Part shown: positions 16,675 through 25,736 of the stretch, one piece after another
Layout: every line of letters begins with the position of its first letter
How positions within the stretch are numbered: the stretch's first letter is position 1
DNA from: Leptolyngbya sp. Heron Island J
GTDB taxonomy: Bacteria; Cyanobacteriota; Cyanobacteriia; Phormidesmidales; Phormidesmidaceae
Direction of reading: 5' to 3'
Length of the DNA: 64,000 nt
NCBI RefSeq assembly: GCF_000482245.1
Contig: NZ_AWNH01000047.1
Span: forward strand, 1 to 64,000
Translations under genes and position numbers: made by a program
The notes under the pieces: generated by a model
Told to the model about the DNA's origin: nothing
Seen by the model: only the letters and a program-made list of their open reading frames with translations
Database searches by the model: none

Positions 16675-17916
16675 TTAGGCATGCACCTCTACTTCGGGAA
16701 TTGGTATGACAAACTTTCCTCCCCATTCACGAACTCCCTCCATCTGAGTCATAATCTCATCCTTTAAATTCCAAGGCAAAATCAAGACATAATCAGGTTT
16801 AGTCTCAAAAATGTGATCGGGTGCAAAAATGGGAATGTGGGTACCCGGCAAAAACAATGATTGTTTATGGGGATTACGATCTACGGTGTAGTCGATGAAG
16901 TCAGTGCCGATACCGCAGTAATTTAGTAGAGTATTCCCTTTGGCCGGAGCACCGTAGCCAGCGATTGTCTTTCCCTGCGCTTTGGCTTCAATCAAGAAAT
17001 GTAATAGCTTGCGTTTAGTGGATTTGATATGGTCTTCAAAATTTAAATACGTCTGAATATCTGTTAACCCTGCCTCGATTTCAGTTTGTTTCAGGAGATC
17101 AACTCGCTCTGTGGTTATGTGAGTAGTATCTTCCATATGACAGCCATAAATGCGTAAGGAGCCACCATGGGTAGATAATTCTTCCACGTCAAATAGTCTT
17201 AAATCATGATGCGCAAAAATCTTCTCAACAGCCAAAAAAGAGAAATAGGAAAAGTGTTCGTGATAGATAGTATCAAACTGGTTGTTCTGGATCAGTTTGA
17301 GTAGATGAGGAAATTCGACAGTAATAATTCCCTGTGATGCCAGGGCGATCTTCATCCCTGCCACGAAGTCATTCAAATCAGGTACATGGGCTAGTACGTT
17401 GTTCCCTAATAATAAATCTGCTTTCTTGTATTCAGTTACTAAATCTTTCGCAGTTTCAACACCAAAGAACTTAACCAAACTAGGAATGCCTTTCTTCTGT
17501 GCTACTGCCGCCACGTTGGGTGCAGGCTCTATCCCGAGAACGGGAATGCCCTTTTCAACAAAGTACTGCAAGAGATATCCATCATTACTGGCGATTTCCA
17601 CCGCCAAGCTGTTTTTATCAAGCTTAAATCGTTCGATCATTTGGTCAGTGTAAGTCTTGCAATGACGCAACCAGTTGTCAGAATAGGACGAAAAATAAGC
17701 ATAATCACCATCTCCAAAAATATGGTCGGGAGACTCAAATTCTTCGAGCTGGACAAGCAAACATTTATGACAAACGTAAGCATGTAGAGGATAAAATTTC
17801 TCTGCCTGCTGCAGCTGATTTTGGGTCAGATAGTCATTTGAAATAGGGGAGCCACCAAGATTAGCAAAAGTATGCTGAAGGCTCGCGTTACAAAATCGAC
17901 AAGATGAACGTTGCAT
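16675..17916 (-). CDS. SAM-dependent C-methyltransferase, sugar-modifying type
   Basis: This 413-residue protein has the three-part layout of nucleotide-sugar C-methyltransferases such as NovU and TylC3. The N-terminal zinc-binding part has CRFCNASL with CHKC near residue 50. The central methyltransferase domain has VEIASNDGYLLQYF and VLGIEPAPN. The C-terminal domain has GKTIAGYGAPAKGNTLLNYC near 317. It would transfer a methyl group from SAM to a carbon of a keto-sugar, making a branched deoxysugar. AAGGGAG seven bases before the ATG supports the start. It fits the neighbouring glycosyltransferases as a producer of an unusual sugar donor. Confidence 0.87.
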   Translation of the reverse strand: MQRSSCRFCNASLQHTFANLGGSPISNDYLTQNQLQQAEKFYPLHAYVCHKCLLVQLEEFESPDHIFGDGDYAYFSSYSDNWLRHCKTYTDQMIERFKLDKNSLAVEIASNDGYLLQYFVEKGIPVLGIEPAPNVAAVAQKKGIPSLVKFFGVETAKDLVTEYKKADLLLGNNVLAHVPDLNDFVAGMKIALASQGIITVEFPHLLKLIQNNQFDTIYHEHFSYFSFLAVEKIFAHHDLRLFDVEELSTHGGSLRIYGCHMEDTTHITTERVDLLKQTEIEAGLTDIQTYLNFEDHIKSTKRKLLHFLIEAKAQGKTIAGYGAPAKGNTLLNYCGIGTDFIDYTVDRNPHKQSLFLPGTHIPIFAPDHIFETKPDYVLILPWNLKDEIMTQMEGVREWGGKFVIPIPEVEVHA

Positions 17917-18647
17917 CGAATACTCCCTTAATCTTTTACTTAATGCTCAAGCGCTTTTAATACTGAATATAAAGCCCATTAGTTGATTCTCTTGCCTTTA
18001 CCGGGAGACTTTGACTGATAGTTGTCCTTGCCAAATCAGCAACTGCATGATTTGAGCATGCTACCTTAGCTAGTCTTGGATAGGTAAACCACGTCTGACC
18101 CGGTTTGTAGACTGTGAACCGCTCTGGTTCTGTTGGTTATTCAGCCCTCGAAACTAACAAACGCTTCATCTCAGAGATTTCTAAAACTGAGCTGAAGATA
18201 TGAAACTTACCGGACTATGTTTCCCAAAAATCGGAATGGAGAGGATAGCGCTCTAAAGTAATGCTATCTGTAATTCGAGCCGTATAAAGCATAAATGGTT
18301 TTGTAGTAGATGTTAATTGCTTAGTGGAATCGTAGCCAATGCATACACCCTAATGGTGGATCTCAGCCTGTTTCAGCTATTCCTCTTGAGTGAGCCGCAA
18401 AATTACCCAATATTCCTCTAGCTGCATTCTTAATCTTCACCATAGCGACATGAAGCCAGTTTAAGCCCAGCGGTCAGCAATCAGAAAAATAAAGTTTCAG
18501 TAAACTATCCGGACAGAGCTTTATGTAATTTTTTTCAATTCCTCGAACTTTGGGCGATCTTTATCCGTGGATTTATTTATGATTTTAAAAATAAAAATAA
18601 TCAATCTGTGCTTCCACTGAGGCGTTGATTACATTTTTAATAAGCGG
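17917..18647. other. Intergenic region, 731 bp
   Basis: No gene is convincing on either strand. Stops are frequent in all frames and the last 130 bases are AT-rich, as expected for the promoter of the gene that follows. The ribosome site and promoter of the methyltransferase lie at the left edge. Confidence 0.5.
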
Positions 18648-19238
18648 GTGAGCATTATGACTATTTTCGGCAGAGCCATTCGTAAATTCAAACGTGTCTT
18701 TGGCCGTTTTCACCTTGATAAGAAGCTTTGGCTATTCGCTCTGGGCGTTCTGCCGCAGCGGGTTGCATTTGGTCTTTGGCATCGTTCTCTACCCAGAAAA
18801 ATGTACTTTCACATGCGTAAGGCAGGTGCTCGTGTCATTCAGTTACAGGATGCTTACTTAATAGTCCATTGGTCAGATTTCCCGCCAGTAGGATCTGGGC
18901 CTTCGGCATCACTCTATGTGCTTGAGGAGGAAGTGATGCGAATTGACTGTTTTGGAGGCATAGATGGCCATATGCACTTTAACCCTGAGCAAGATTATCT
19001 AAATAATTGTTTGGATATTGCCAGAACGCCGAGAATCTATTTCCCAGAGGGCAGTCGACAAGAGCATGTCGATAGGGCTGTGTTTGAACTCAAGCGAAAT
19101 GCACCTACGGCTTTGGCTATGAATGTGTTGCCTATGATTCAAAACTATTCATTGGCTACCGATGAACTCGACGCTGCCGCCGAGCAGATGCGTGGTTTGA
19201 TGACTAAGATGTTAGTCAAGGATTTGGTGGCTGTATAA
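18648..19238 (+). CDS. Conserved protein of unknown function
   Basis: This 196-residue protein starts at GTG 18648, or at ATG 18657 three codons later. The N-terminal 50 residues are basic and partly hydrophobic (KKLWLFALGVLPQRVAFGLW), which suggests membrane association but not a clean transmembrane helix. The best-conserved-looking stretch is VHWSDFPPVGSGPSASLYVL, followed by RIDCFGGIDGHMHF with closely spaced Cys, Asp and two His. I do not recognise a characterised family. It precedes the synthetase gene by 435 bases on the same strand and might be a partner protein, but the long gap argues against a tight operon. Confidence 0.65.
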   Translation: MSIMTIFGRAIRKFKRVFGRFHLDKKLWLFALGVLPQRVAFGLWHRSLPRKMYFHMRKAGARVIQLQDAYLIVHWSDFPPVGSGPSASLYVLEEEVMRIDCFGGIDGHMHFNPEQDYLNNCLDIARTPRIYFPEGSRQEHVDRAVFELKRNAPTALAMNVLPMIQNYSLATDELDAAAEQMRGLMTKMLVKDLVAV

Positions 19239-19673
19239 GCTGTTTAACACCTATAGATGTTTTACCCAAGGGAGCCTTGCTCGGGTGCCTATGGAGAAAT
19301 ATCTGCTCTGGGGGACGGAGGGCTATACCAGCTTGGCTTTCATGCTACTGCCTTGAGCCGCATATAGGTGGTAATAGTTGCTTCGTTCCAAGGCTGTTGC
19401 ATCACTAGAGTGGCTCGACTGATGATAGATGATGTCTATTAGGATTAGAGCCTGGTGGGGTATTTTGAGTTCACTCATCCGAGCGAGGTTCGCTATAAAT
19501 TGTATTTATTGTGTAATTTAGTAACTGAGACAACAGTTTTTACCCTTGGCTAATTGCGATCGCAGCTATGTTTGTGGTGGTTCTGGCTGAGGTAAAGCCA
19601 GTTTGATGCACTTGTGTAACTGAATTATTTTTCTTACTAGCCAATTTAATATCCAATATCTTGCTACCACGAC
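19239..19673. other. Intergenic region, 435 bp
   Basis: No gene is seen apart from a possible 21-codon frame at 19290 that I do not trust. One HIP1 octamer lies near 19557. The region presumably contains the promoter of the synthetase gene. Confidence 0.45.
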
Positions 19674-22600
19674 ATGTCTTCCCAATCATCTGTAATTGAG
19701 CATCAGTTAACGACTGTCTTACTGAAGCAGGATGCCATTCTCGACTGCGTAGTGCGATTGAGACAGCGTGAAGACTCATCACACCAATCTTTACTTATTT
19801 ATGTCGTACTACTGGGAACGTTTAGTGAGAACCGGCTGAAATCGTATCTGGAATCTGAGTTTCAATATCCGCTGCCGGAGATTCAGATTATCCCTATTAC
19901 CCATGTACCGCTATTAGATAATGGTGATGTGGATGATGTAGCCCTGGCTAATTTATCGTCATTGGATGCGGGGTTATCAGAACGTTGGCAACAGTACTGG
20001 CAATCCTGCTCTGATGTGCAGCAAGTTGTGGTTACTGTTGAACCCAAAGTAGAGCAACTCTCTCGCTTACATTTGACTGAGGTTTTACCAGATAACCACC
20101 TGACTAGAGAAGAGCCGACTACAGAGCTGTCGGTGACATTGACAACTTCATCTGGCTCGACATCTCTTGAGGCTGATGAAAAATCTCAGAGGCTATCTAT
20201 TGCGATTGGAGAAGACTTAAGGCTAGATCGGCCACTACCTCTAAATTTGGCTCAAGCGCTGCAGCATACGGCTCAGAAGTTCCCAATGCGGGGGATTACC
20301 TATATTGGTACGGATGATACTGAGCAGGTGCAAACCTACCCTGAGTTGTTATTTCAGGCCAGACATATTCTGAGTGGGTTACAGCAATTAGGGATCAAAT
20401 CCCAGGAAAAGATAATTTTTCAGTTTGATAATAATCAGGACTACATACCAGCCTTCTGGGCCTGCATGCTGGGGGGCTTTGTGCCCGTACCAATCTCGAT
20501 TGCGCCAGTGTATGAGCCTGGTAATGCGGTGGTGCAAAAGCTGTGTAATGCCTGGCAACAGCTGGAAAAGCCTCTTATTTTTACCAATGAGCACGTAGGT
20601 CAACAGTTGGAAAAACTGAGTGCTGATTTAAGTCTGACGGCATTTCGGCTGCAGACGCTTGAGGCCTTAACTGTATCTGAAATGTTGCCGCAAGACAAAG
20701 GTCAGGTGCCTAGCTATGAGAGTCGGCCTGATGATTTAGCGGTTTTGTTATTTACATCGGGGAGCACAGGTAAGCCCAAAGGTGTGAGTTTGACCCATCA
20801 AAATATTTTGAGTAATGTTGCCGCCAGTGCTCAGGTGAATCAGTTTACGAGTCGAGATATTTCCCTAAACTGGTTACGTCTGGATCATGTCGGGAGTCTG
20901 GTACGGTGTTCTATCCGAGATATTTATGTGGGCTCTCATCAAGTGCATGCGCCAGCAGAGCTGGTGTTGGAGCAGCCCCTGAGGCTACTGGATTGGATTG
21001 AGCGATACCGAGTGACGTTTGCGTGGGCTCCGAATTTCGCTTTGGGTCTGATTAACGATCATGCTGATGAAATTCAGCGACGTAAGTGGGATCTGTCTTC
21101 TCTGCGTTCGATGCTGAGTGTTGCAGAGGCCATTGTTCCCAGGACAGCCCAGCGCTTTTCTGAACTGCTATCTGGTTTTGGTATAACTCCAGAGAAAATG
21201 CATTCTGCCTGGGGCATGTCTGAAACCTGTGCTGCTGTTACATTTTCTCACCGCTATCTGTTGTCATTGACACCGGAGGCAACTGCGGTGGAAGTAGGGG
21301 CTCCAACCGCAGGGTTTCAGATGCGTGTGGTAGATGTCCAAGATCAGCTCTTACCAGAGAATACGACGGGGCGGCTACAGATTAAAGGGCCGATGGTGCT
21401 ATCTGGTTATTATGAAAATGATGCGCTCAATCAAACTGTATTTACTCAAGATGGATGGTTTAAAACCGGTGATTTGGGATATTTGCAAGCGGGACGTTTG
21501 ACGGTTACTGGCCGTGAGAAAGATGTCATCATTATTAATGGCCTAAATCACTATAGCCATGAGATTGAGGCCGTTGTTGAGACAGTTGAAGGCGTTGAAG
21601 TTTCTTTCACTGTTGCCTGTGGTGTGCGTCGACCTGGTCAGGATACGGATCTGTTGCTGATTTTCTTTAATCCATCCAAGGCGCAGTCGGATTTAGCTTC
21701 GTTGCTACGTCAGATTCGTAGCCATGTGGTGCGATCGCTAGGCATTAGTCCAACATACTTAATTCCTGTCGCTCAAGATGAAGTACCTAAAACCTCCATT
21801 GGTAAGCTGCAACGCCTGAAGCTAAAACAGCAGTTTGAAACTGGCCACTTTGATCAGCGAGTTAAGCAAACTGATATCTTGCTGGCGAATGAAAATACGA
21901 TTCCTGACTGGTTTTACGAGAAAGTTTGGGTCGCTAAATCTGCCCATGGCGAAAGTGCTCAGTCTGTTACAGGATTAACCCTGATTCTTGCTGATTCCTC
22001 AGGGTTGGGTCAGGCGCTGCAGGAGAAATTGGCGAGTTCTCAAGATGCTTGTTTGCTGGTGGAAGCAGGGGCTGAATTTAGTCAGCTGACGGCTGAGGGA
22101 TATACCCTGAATCCCCATAATCCTCAACACTATGAACAGCTATGGGCAGCCCTATCAAAGCGAGATCAGCCTATTACGCAGATTGTTCACTGTTGGCAAT
22201 ATGGTGAGTTGTTGTCTGGTAACAGTCTAGAAGAGTTGGTGACTACTCAAGATCTAGGTCTATATAGTGTTTTATGGCTAGTTCAGACATTGGCGTCACA
22301 ACCTGACCATGCTACTCAACCCATCCGTTTACAAATAGTCGCTAGCAACGCCCAGGCCACCCACGACCAAGAATCGGTAGCCTATGAAAAGAGCCCTCTA
22401 CTAGGGCTGGTTAAGACCATCTCGAAAGAAATTCCCTGGTTAGACTGTCGTCACCTTGATCTAGCGATTGCGCCGATCCAAGAGAATGTTACCTATATTG
22501 TGGATGAGCTGCAGGTTCTGCAACAAGAACGAGAGGTGGCTGTTCGTGACGGTCTCAGACGAGTTCCTCGGCTGCAACCTGTGGGCTTTAATGATGAGCC

Positions 22601-24887
22601 AGCCCAGGATATTCCTATTCAGCCTGGTGGATTTTATATTATCAGCGGAGGATTAGGAGGCGTTGCGGTTGAAATTGCTCAATATCTGATGCGTCACTAT
22701 CAGGCTCACTTATTGCTGTTGGGTCGCTCTCCGCTGCCGGAGCGTTCAGAATGGTCAACGCGATTAACTCAGGATGATAAAACGGCAGAACGGATTCGAA
22801 ACTTGCTTTTGTTGGAGGCGATTGATTGCGATCGCATTCAATATAGCGCCATAGATATTTGTGAGTTTGATCAACTACTCAAAGTTGTTGAACAGCTTAA
22901 ATCCCAGTGGCAAGTACCACTCAACGGCATCTTTCATTTAGCAGGTACTGCGCCAGAAAGACTGTTACTTCAAGAAAGCCAGGCCTCGCTAGCAGATACA
23001 CTCAGACCAAAAATGCAGGGTACCTGGTCTTTACATCAACTGGCTATGGGGCAGGAGAGCTGTCTTTTTGTCAGCTTATCGTCTGTGATTAGCCTGTTTG
23101 GTGGCGCTACTGTGGGGGGCTATGCAGTTGCCAACAGTTTTCTAGAAAGCTTTAGTCAGTATCAGCGCTGTGAAGCGGGACTGCAGAGCTACTGTTTTGG
23201 GTCGAGTACCTGGTCACAGATTGGTGTGAATAAAGGATATCAAGGCACAGATGCCCGCCGCGCTCAAGGACAAATGGCCATGTCAGTACACCAGGGCCTT
23301 GATTCGCTTTTGATTGGCTTGACCCATCGCAAATACCAGCTGATTTTTGGTCTAGATGGTACTAAGCGACCTGTGCAATGTCTAAAAAATGTGCCCGTGG
23401 CGTTAACCCATCGTTTTCAAGCCTATGGCACCTTAGCGATTGGGCATCCAACTAACCATCTAGCTCCAACCACCATCGTTGACGAACGGTTTGATACACC
23501 GAGTCACTGCGAGTTTACAGTACTGCCTGAGTTACCCCTCACAGTGACGGGTGAGCTTGACCGTGAACAGCTATCGACCATAGTGGCGGCTAAAAATCCG
23601 GGTCAAACTGCACCCCGTAATCCAGTTGAGCAGGAATTAGTCCAGATTTGGCAGACTGTACTGGATGTGGATTCTATTGGCATCGATGACAACTTTTTTG
23701 AGCTAGGAGGGACATCGGTCCTGGCCGCTCGACTCTTCTTACAGATTGAGCAATCTTTTGGTCGAGTGCTACCGCTGGCGACGTTGTTCCAATCCCCTAC
23801 GATTGAGCAGCTTGCCCAGGTACTAGCTCAGTCAGAAGCCTCAGATGATTGGGCTTCGCTGGTTGCGATTCGCACACAAGGTACCCGAGCACCGTTATTT
23901 TTTGTCCATGCTGGCTTTGGTGACATTGTTTGCTTTGAAAAGCTAGTGCGATATTTGGATATTGATCGGCCCTTCTATGCCTTGCGTCCCAGAGATTTAG
24001 ATGGTGTGACTGAGCCATTAGAAACAATTGAGGCCATGGCAGCCCATTATGTGACTGAAGTGTTGAAACAGCAACCTCAGGGGCCTTATCTATTGGGAGG
24101 TCAATGTACAGGTGGCGTTGTTGCTTATGAAATGGCACGACAGCTGAAACAACAGGGGCATGAAGTGGGTCTTTTGGTGATGCTAGATACCACATTTCCA
24201 GCCTATAAAAATTATTGGCTGCCTCGCCGTCGATATTATTTCCACAAGCCTACTTTCAAACCCGGTGTATTAGATGTCTGGTACAACGTTTCCCTGCTGT
24301 TATACCTGTGGCGCAAGATTGGTTACGCTATTGAATTCCGTGTCCGTTCAATGCGTCGATCTGTTTGGTTAAAGCCGTTTTCCAGGCTGAAGCCCTATGC
24401 TGAAAAACTGTTAGACTTACTAAGATTTAGCTCCCATGCAACAACATCTGATCAAAATGAACTGGGTGATTCAGAAACAATAATAACTAGCTCATCGTTG
24501 ACAGTGCTGAGTTCAGCAACGCTGGATTCCGAGCGCTCGCTGGAGGATGTTTCTCAGCGTAATGCCTATATTAAAGATCGGTTTTTTGAGACTTTTCTGC
24601 GAGCCCAGGCGACCTATAATCCTCCGCCCTATGATGGCGATATTGATTTCTTGGTATCCACTATGGATACTTATGTGCCAGTTTCCAAACCCTATTCACC
24701 GGCTTCCTTTAGAAAGGTGAATCCAGTCACTGATATGGACGAGCTGTTATGGGGCTGGGATAGGGTAGTTGAACGTGAATTTAGAATCCATCCATTTGAG
24801 AGTACTCATGAGATGATGCTGGATGAGCCCTATGTGAATCGTTTGGTGGAAAAGTTGCAGGCTGTGATTGATAGCTGCCAGGTTTAG
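19674..24887 (+). CDS. Single-module synthetase A-KR-PCP-TE, keto-acid/depsipeptide type
   Basis: The protein has 1737 residues. Residues 1-95 resemble the small C-terminal subdomain of adenylation domains but end in LLDNGDVDDVAL, without the catalytic Lys of PxxNGKVD. A full adenylation domain follows (FTSGSTGKPKG near 357, AWGMSET, GWFKTGDLGY, PKTSIGKLQR near 704). A ketoreductase comes next (ISGGLGGVA near 989, LSSV, YAVANSF near 1149). A second A10-like relic, LPLTVTGELDREQL, lies near 1286. The carrier domain has DNFFELGGTSVLAAR near 1338-1352, and the thioesterase has GGQCTGG near 1475, with Cys as nucleophile. Depsipeptide modules that load alpha-keto acids and reduce them have just this layout, with a split pseudo-subdomain flanking A and KR. 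The predicted product is therefore an alpha-hydroxy acid or an ester of it. No condensation domain is present. Confidence 0.85.
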   Translation: MSSQSSVIEHQLTTVLLKQDAILDCVVRLRQREDSSHQSLLIYVVLLGTFSENRLKSYLESEFQYPLPEIQIIPITHVPLLDNGDVDDVALANLSSLDAGLSERWQQYWQSCSDVQQVVVTVEPKVEQLSRLHLTEVLPDNHLTREEPTTELSVTLTTSSGSTSLEADEKSQRLSIAIGEDLRLDRPLPLNLAQALQHTAQKFPMRGITYIGTDDTEQVQTYPELLFQARHILSGLQQLGIKSQEKIIFQFDNNQDYIPAFWACMLGGFVPVPISIAPVYEPGNAVVQKLCNAWQQLEKPLIFTNEHVGQQLEKLSADLSLTAFRLQTLEALTVSEMLPQDKGQVPSYESRPDDLAVLLFTSGSTGKPKGVSLTHQNILSNVAASAQVNQFTSRDISLNWLRLDHVGSLVRCSIRDIYVGSHQVHAPAELVLEQPLRLLDWIERYRVTFAWAPNFALGLINDHADEIQRRKWDLSSLRSMLSVAEAIVPRTAQRFSELLSGFGITPEKMHSAWGMSETCAAVTFSHRYLLSLTPEATAVEVGAPTAGFQMRVVDVQDQLLPENTTGRLQIKGPMVLSGYYENDALNQTVFTQDGWFKTGDLGYLQAGRLTVTGREKDVIIINGLNHYSHEIEAVVETVEGVEVSFTVACGVRRPGQDTDLLLIFFNPSKAQSDLASLLRQIRSHVVRSLGISPTYLIPVAQDEVPKTSIGKLQRLKLKQQFETGHFDQRVKQTDILLANENTIPDWFYEKVWVAKSAHGESAQSVTGLTLILADSSGLGQALQEKLASSQDACLLVEAGAEFSQLTAEGYTLNPHNPQHYEQLWAALSKRDQPITQIVHCWQYGELLSGNSLEELVTTQDLGLYSVLWLVQTLASQPDHATQPIRLQIVASNAQATHDQESVAYEKSPLLGLVKTISKEIPWLDCRHLDLAIAPIQENVTYIVDELQVLQQEREVAVRDGLRRVPRLQPVGFNDEPAQDIPIQPGGFYIISGGLGGVAVEIAQYLMRHYQAHLLLLGRSPLPERSEWSTRLTQDDKTAERIRNLLLLEAIDCDRIQYSAIDICEFDQLLKVVEQLKSQWQVPLNGIFHLAGTAPERLLLQESQASLADTLRPKMQGTWSLHQLAMGQESCLFVSLSSVISLFGGATVGGYAVANSFLESFSQYQRCEAGLQSYCFGSSTWSQIGVNKGYQGTDARRAQGQMAMSVHQGLDSLLIGLTHRKYQLIFGLDGTKRPVQCLKNVPVALTHRFQAYGTLAIGHPTNHLAPTTIVDERFDTPSHCEFTVLPELPLTVTGELDREQLSTIVAAKNPGQTAPRNPVEQELVQIWQTVLDVDSIGIDDNFFELGGTSVLAARLFLQIEQSFGRVLPLATLFQSPTIEQLAQVLAQSEASDDWASLVAIRTQGTRAPLFFVHAGFGDIVCFEKLVRYLDIDRPFYALRPRDLDGVTEPLETIEAMAAHYVTEVLKQQPQGPYLLGGQCTGGVVAYEMARQLKQQGHEVGLLVMLDTTFPAYKNYWLPRRRYYFHKPTFKPGVLDVWYNVSLLLYLWRKIGYAIEFRVRSMRRSVWLKPFSRLKPYAEKLLDLLRFSSHATTSDQNELGDSETIITSSSLTVLSSATLDSERSLEDVSQRNAYIKDRFFETFLRAQATYNPPPYDGDIDFLVSTMDTYVPVSKPYSPASFRKVNPVTDMDELLWGWDRVVEREFRIHPFESTHEMMLDEPYVNRLVEKLQAVIDSCQV

Positions 24888-25032
24888 GAGAGTGCTTACT
24901 AAACAGTAGGGGATTGTAAAAATAAAGTCTCAGGTTGGGCTGTAGATAGGTGGATGAGTGATGGGTGGATGGGGGAATCATTTAAGTGTGGGTGGCTGAA
25001 GGGTTTGGTAAAGATAGATTTTTGGCAACGCT

Positions 25033-25710
25033 TTATGGTGTAGAGGTATCAGGTAAGGATTGGACCACAGCGCTTTTGGCTGATTGCCAGCAATAGATGG
25101 TGAGGTTTACCAGACCCAGGAGTTTGGTGCCGTCTTCTAGCATGATGGGGGTGCCGATACCGCTGATGGGTAAGAAATCGGCGGCGGCTGAAAGAGTTAA
25201 GAGACTACCGGCAATGGCTAGGAGGCCATAGGGTGTGGTGAGGATTGTTCGCCAGAAATAGGTTGCGATCGCAACTCCAGCCGCACTATAGAGGCCATAC
25301 ATCAGCACCTTAGGAATATCCAGTAAAAAGTGGAGAATAAGTGTTATCCGAAATGCATCATCTATCAGTAACAGGGCTAAAAACGTACCGAAATACATCA
25401 AATAGCGCCGCAGCTGTCGGTGATGCAACAGACTAGCAGAAAAAAAACAAAGAGCGATAGGAAAGCACCAAACAATTTCAGAAATCTCTGTCAGAATACC
25501 TTCATAAGGAATTGAATAGGGCTCACTAAATAAGGTAATCAATAGGTCAATACCCGTTGAACGTCTGAGGGTGCGACCTCCGGAGTAGCCATTTAATACG
25601 GTTGAAAGCTTGATATAGGCGGTCAGTAAGGCGAAGGGCAAGATAACCGTAAGATTTAATAATAAGACTGTGTAATGATGACGACACAGACGATAGCAAG
25701 ATTTAAGCAT
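25033..25710 (-). CDS. Multi-pass membrane protein, function unknown
   Basis: The protein has about 225 residues from ATG 25710; the frame also has a TTG four codons earlier. I count six hydrophobic segments, including YTVLLLNLTVILPFALLTAY, IVWCFPIALCFFSASLL, YLMYFGTFLALLL and PYGLLAIAGSLLTLSAAADF. The C-terminal sequence IMLEDGTKLLGLVNLTIYCW places a charged EDGTK just before the last helix. No family is recognised. It lies downstream of the basic protein gene on the same strand, with about 26 bases between them, so the two are probably co-transcribed. Confidence 0.65.
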   Translation of the reverse strand: MLKSCYRLCRHHYTVLLLNLTVILPFALLTAYIKLSTVLNGYSGGRTLRRSTGIDLLITLFSEPYSIPYEGILTEISEIVWCFPIALCFFSASLLHHRQLRRYLMYFGTFLALLLIDDAFRITLILHFLLDIPKVLMYGLYSAAGVAIATYFWRTILTTPYGLLAIAGSLLTLSAAADFLPISGIGTPIMLEDGTKLLGLVNLTIYCWQSAKSAVVQSLPDTSTP

Positions 25711-25736
25711 AACAAGTTGCAAGACAACAGTTCGGG

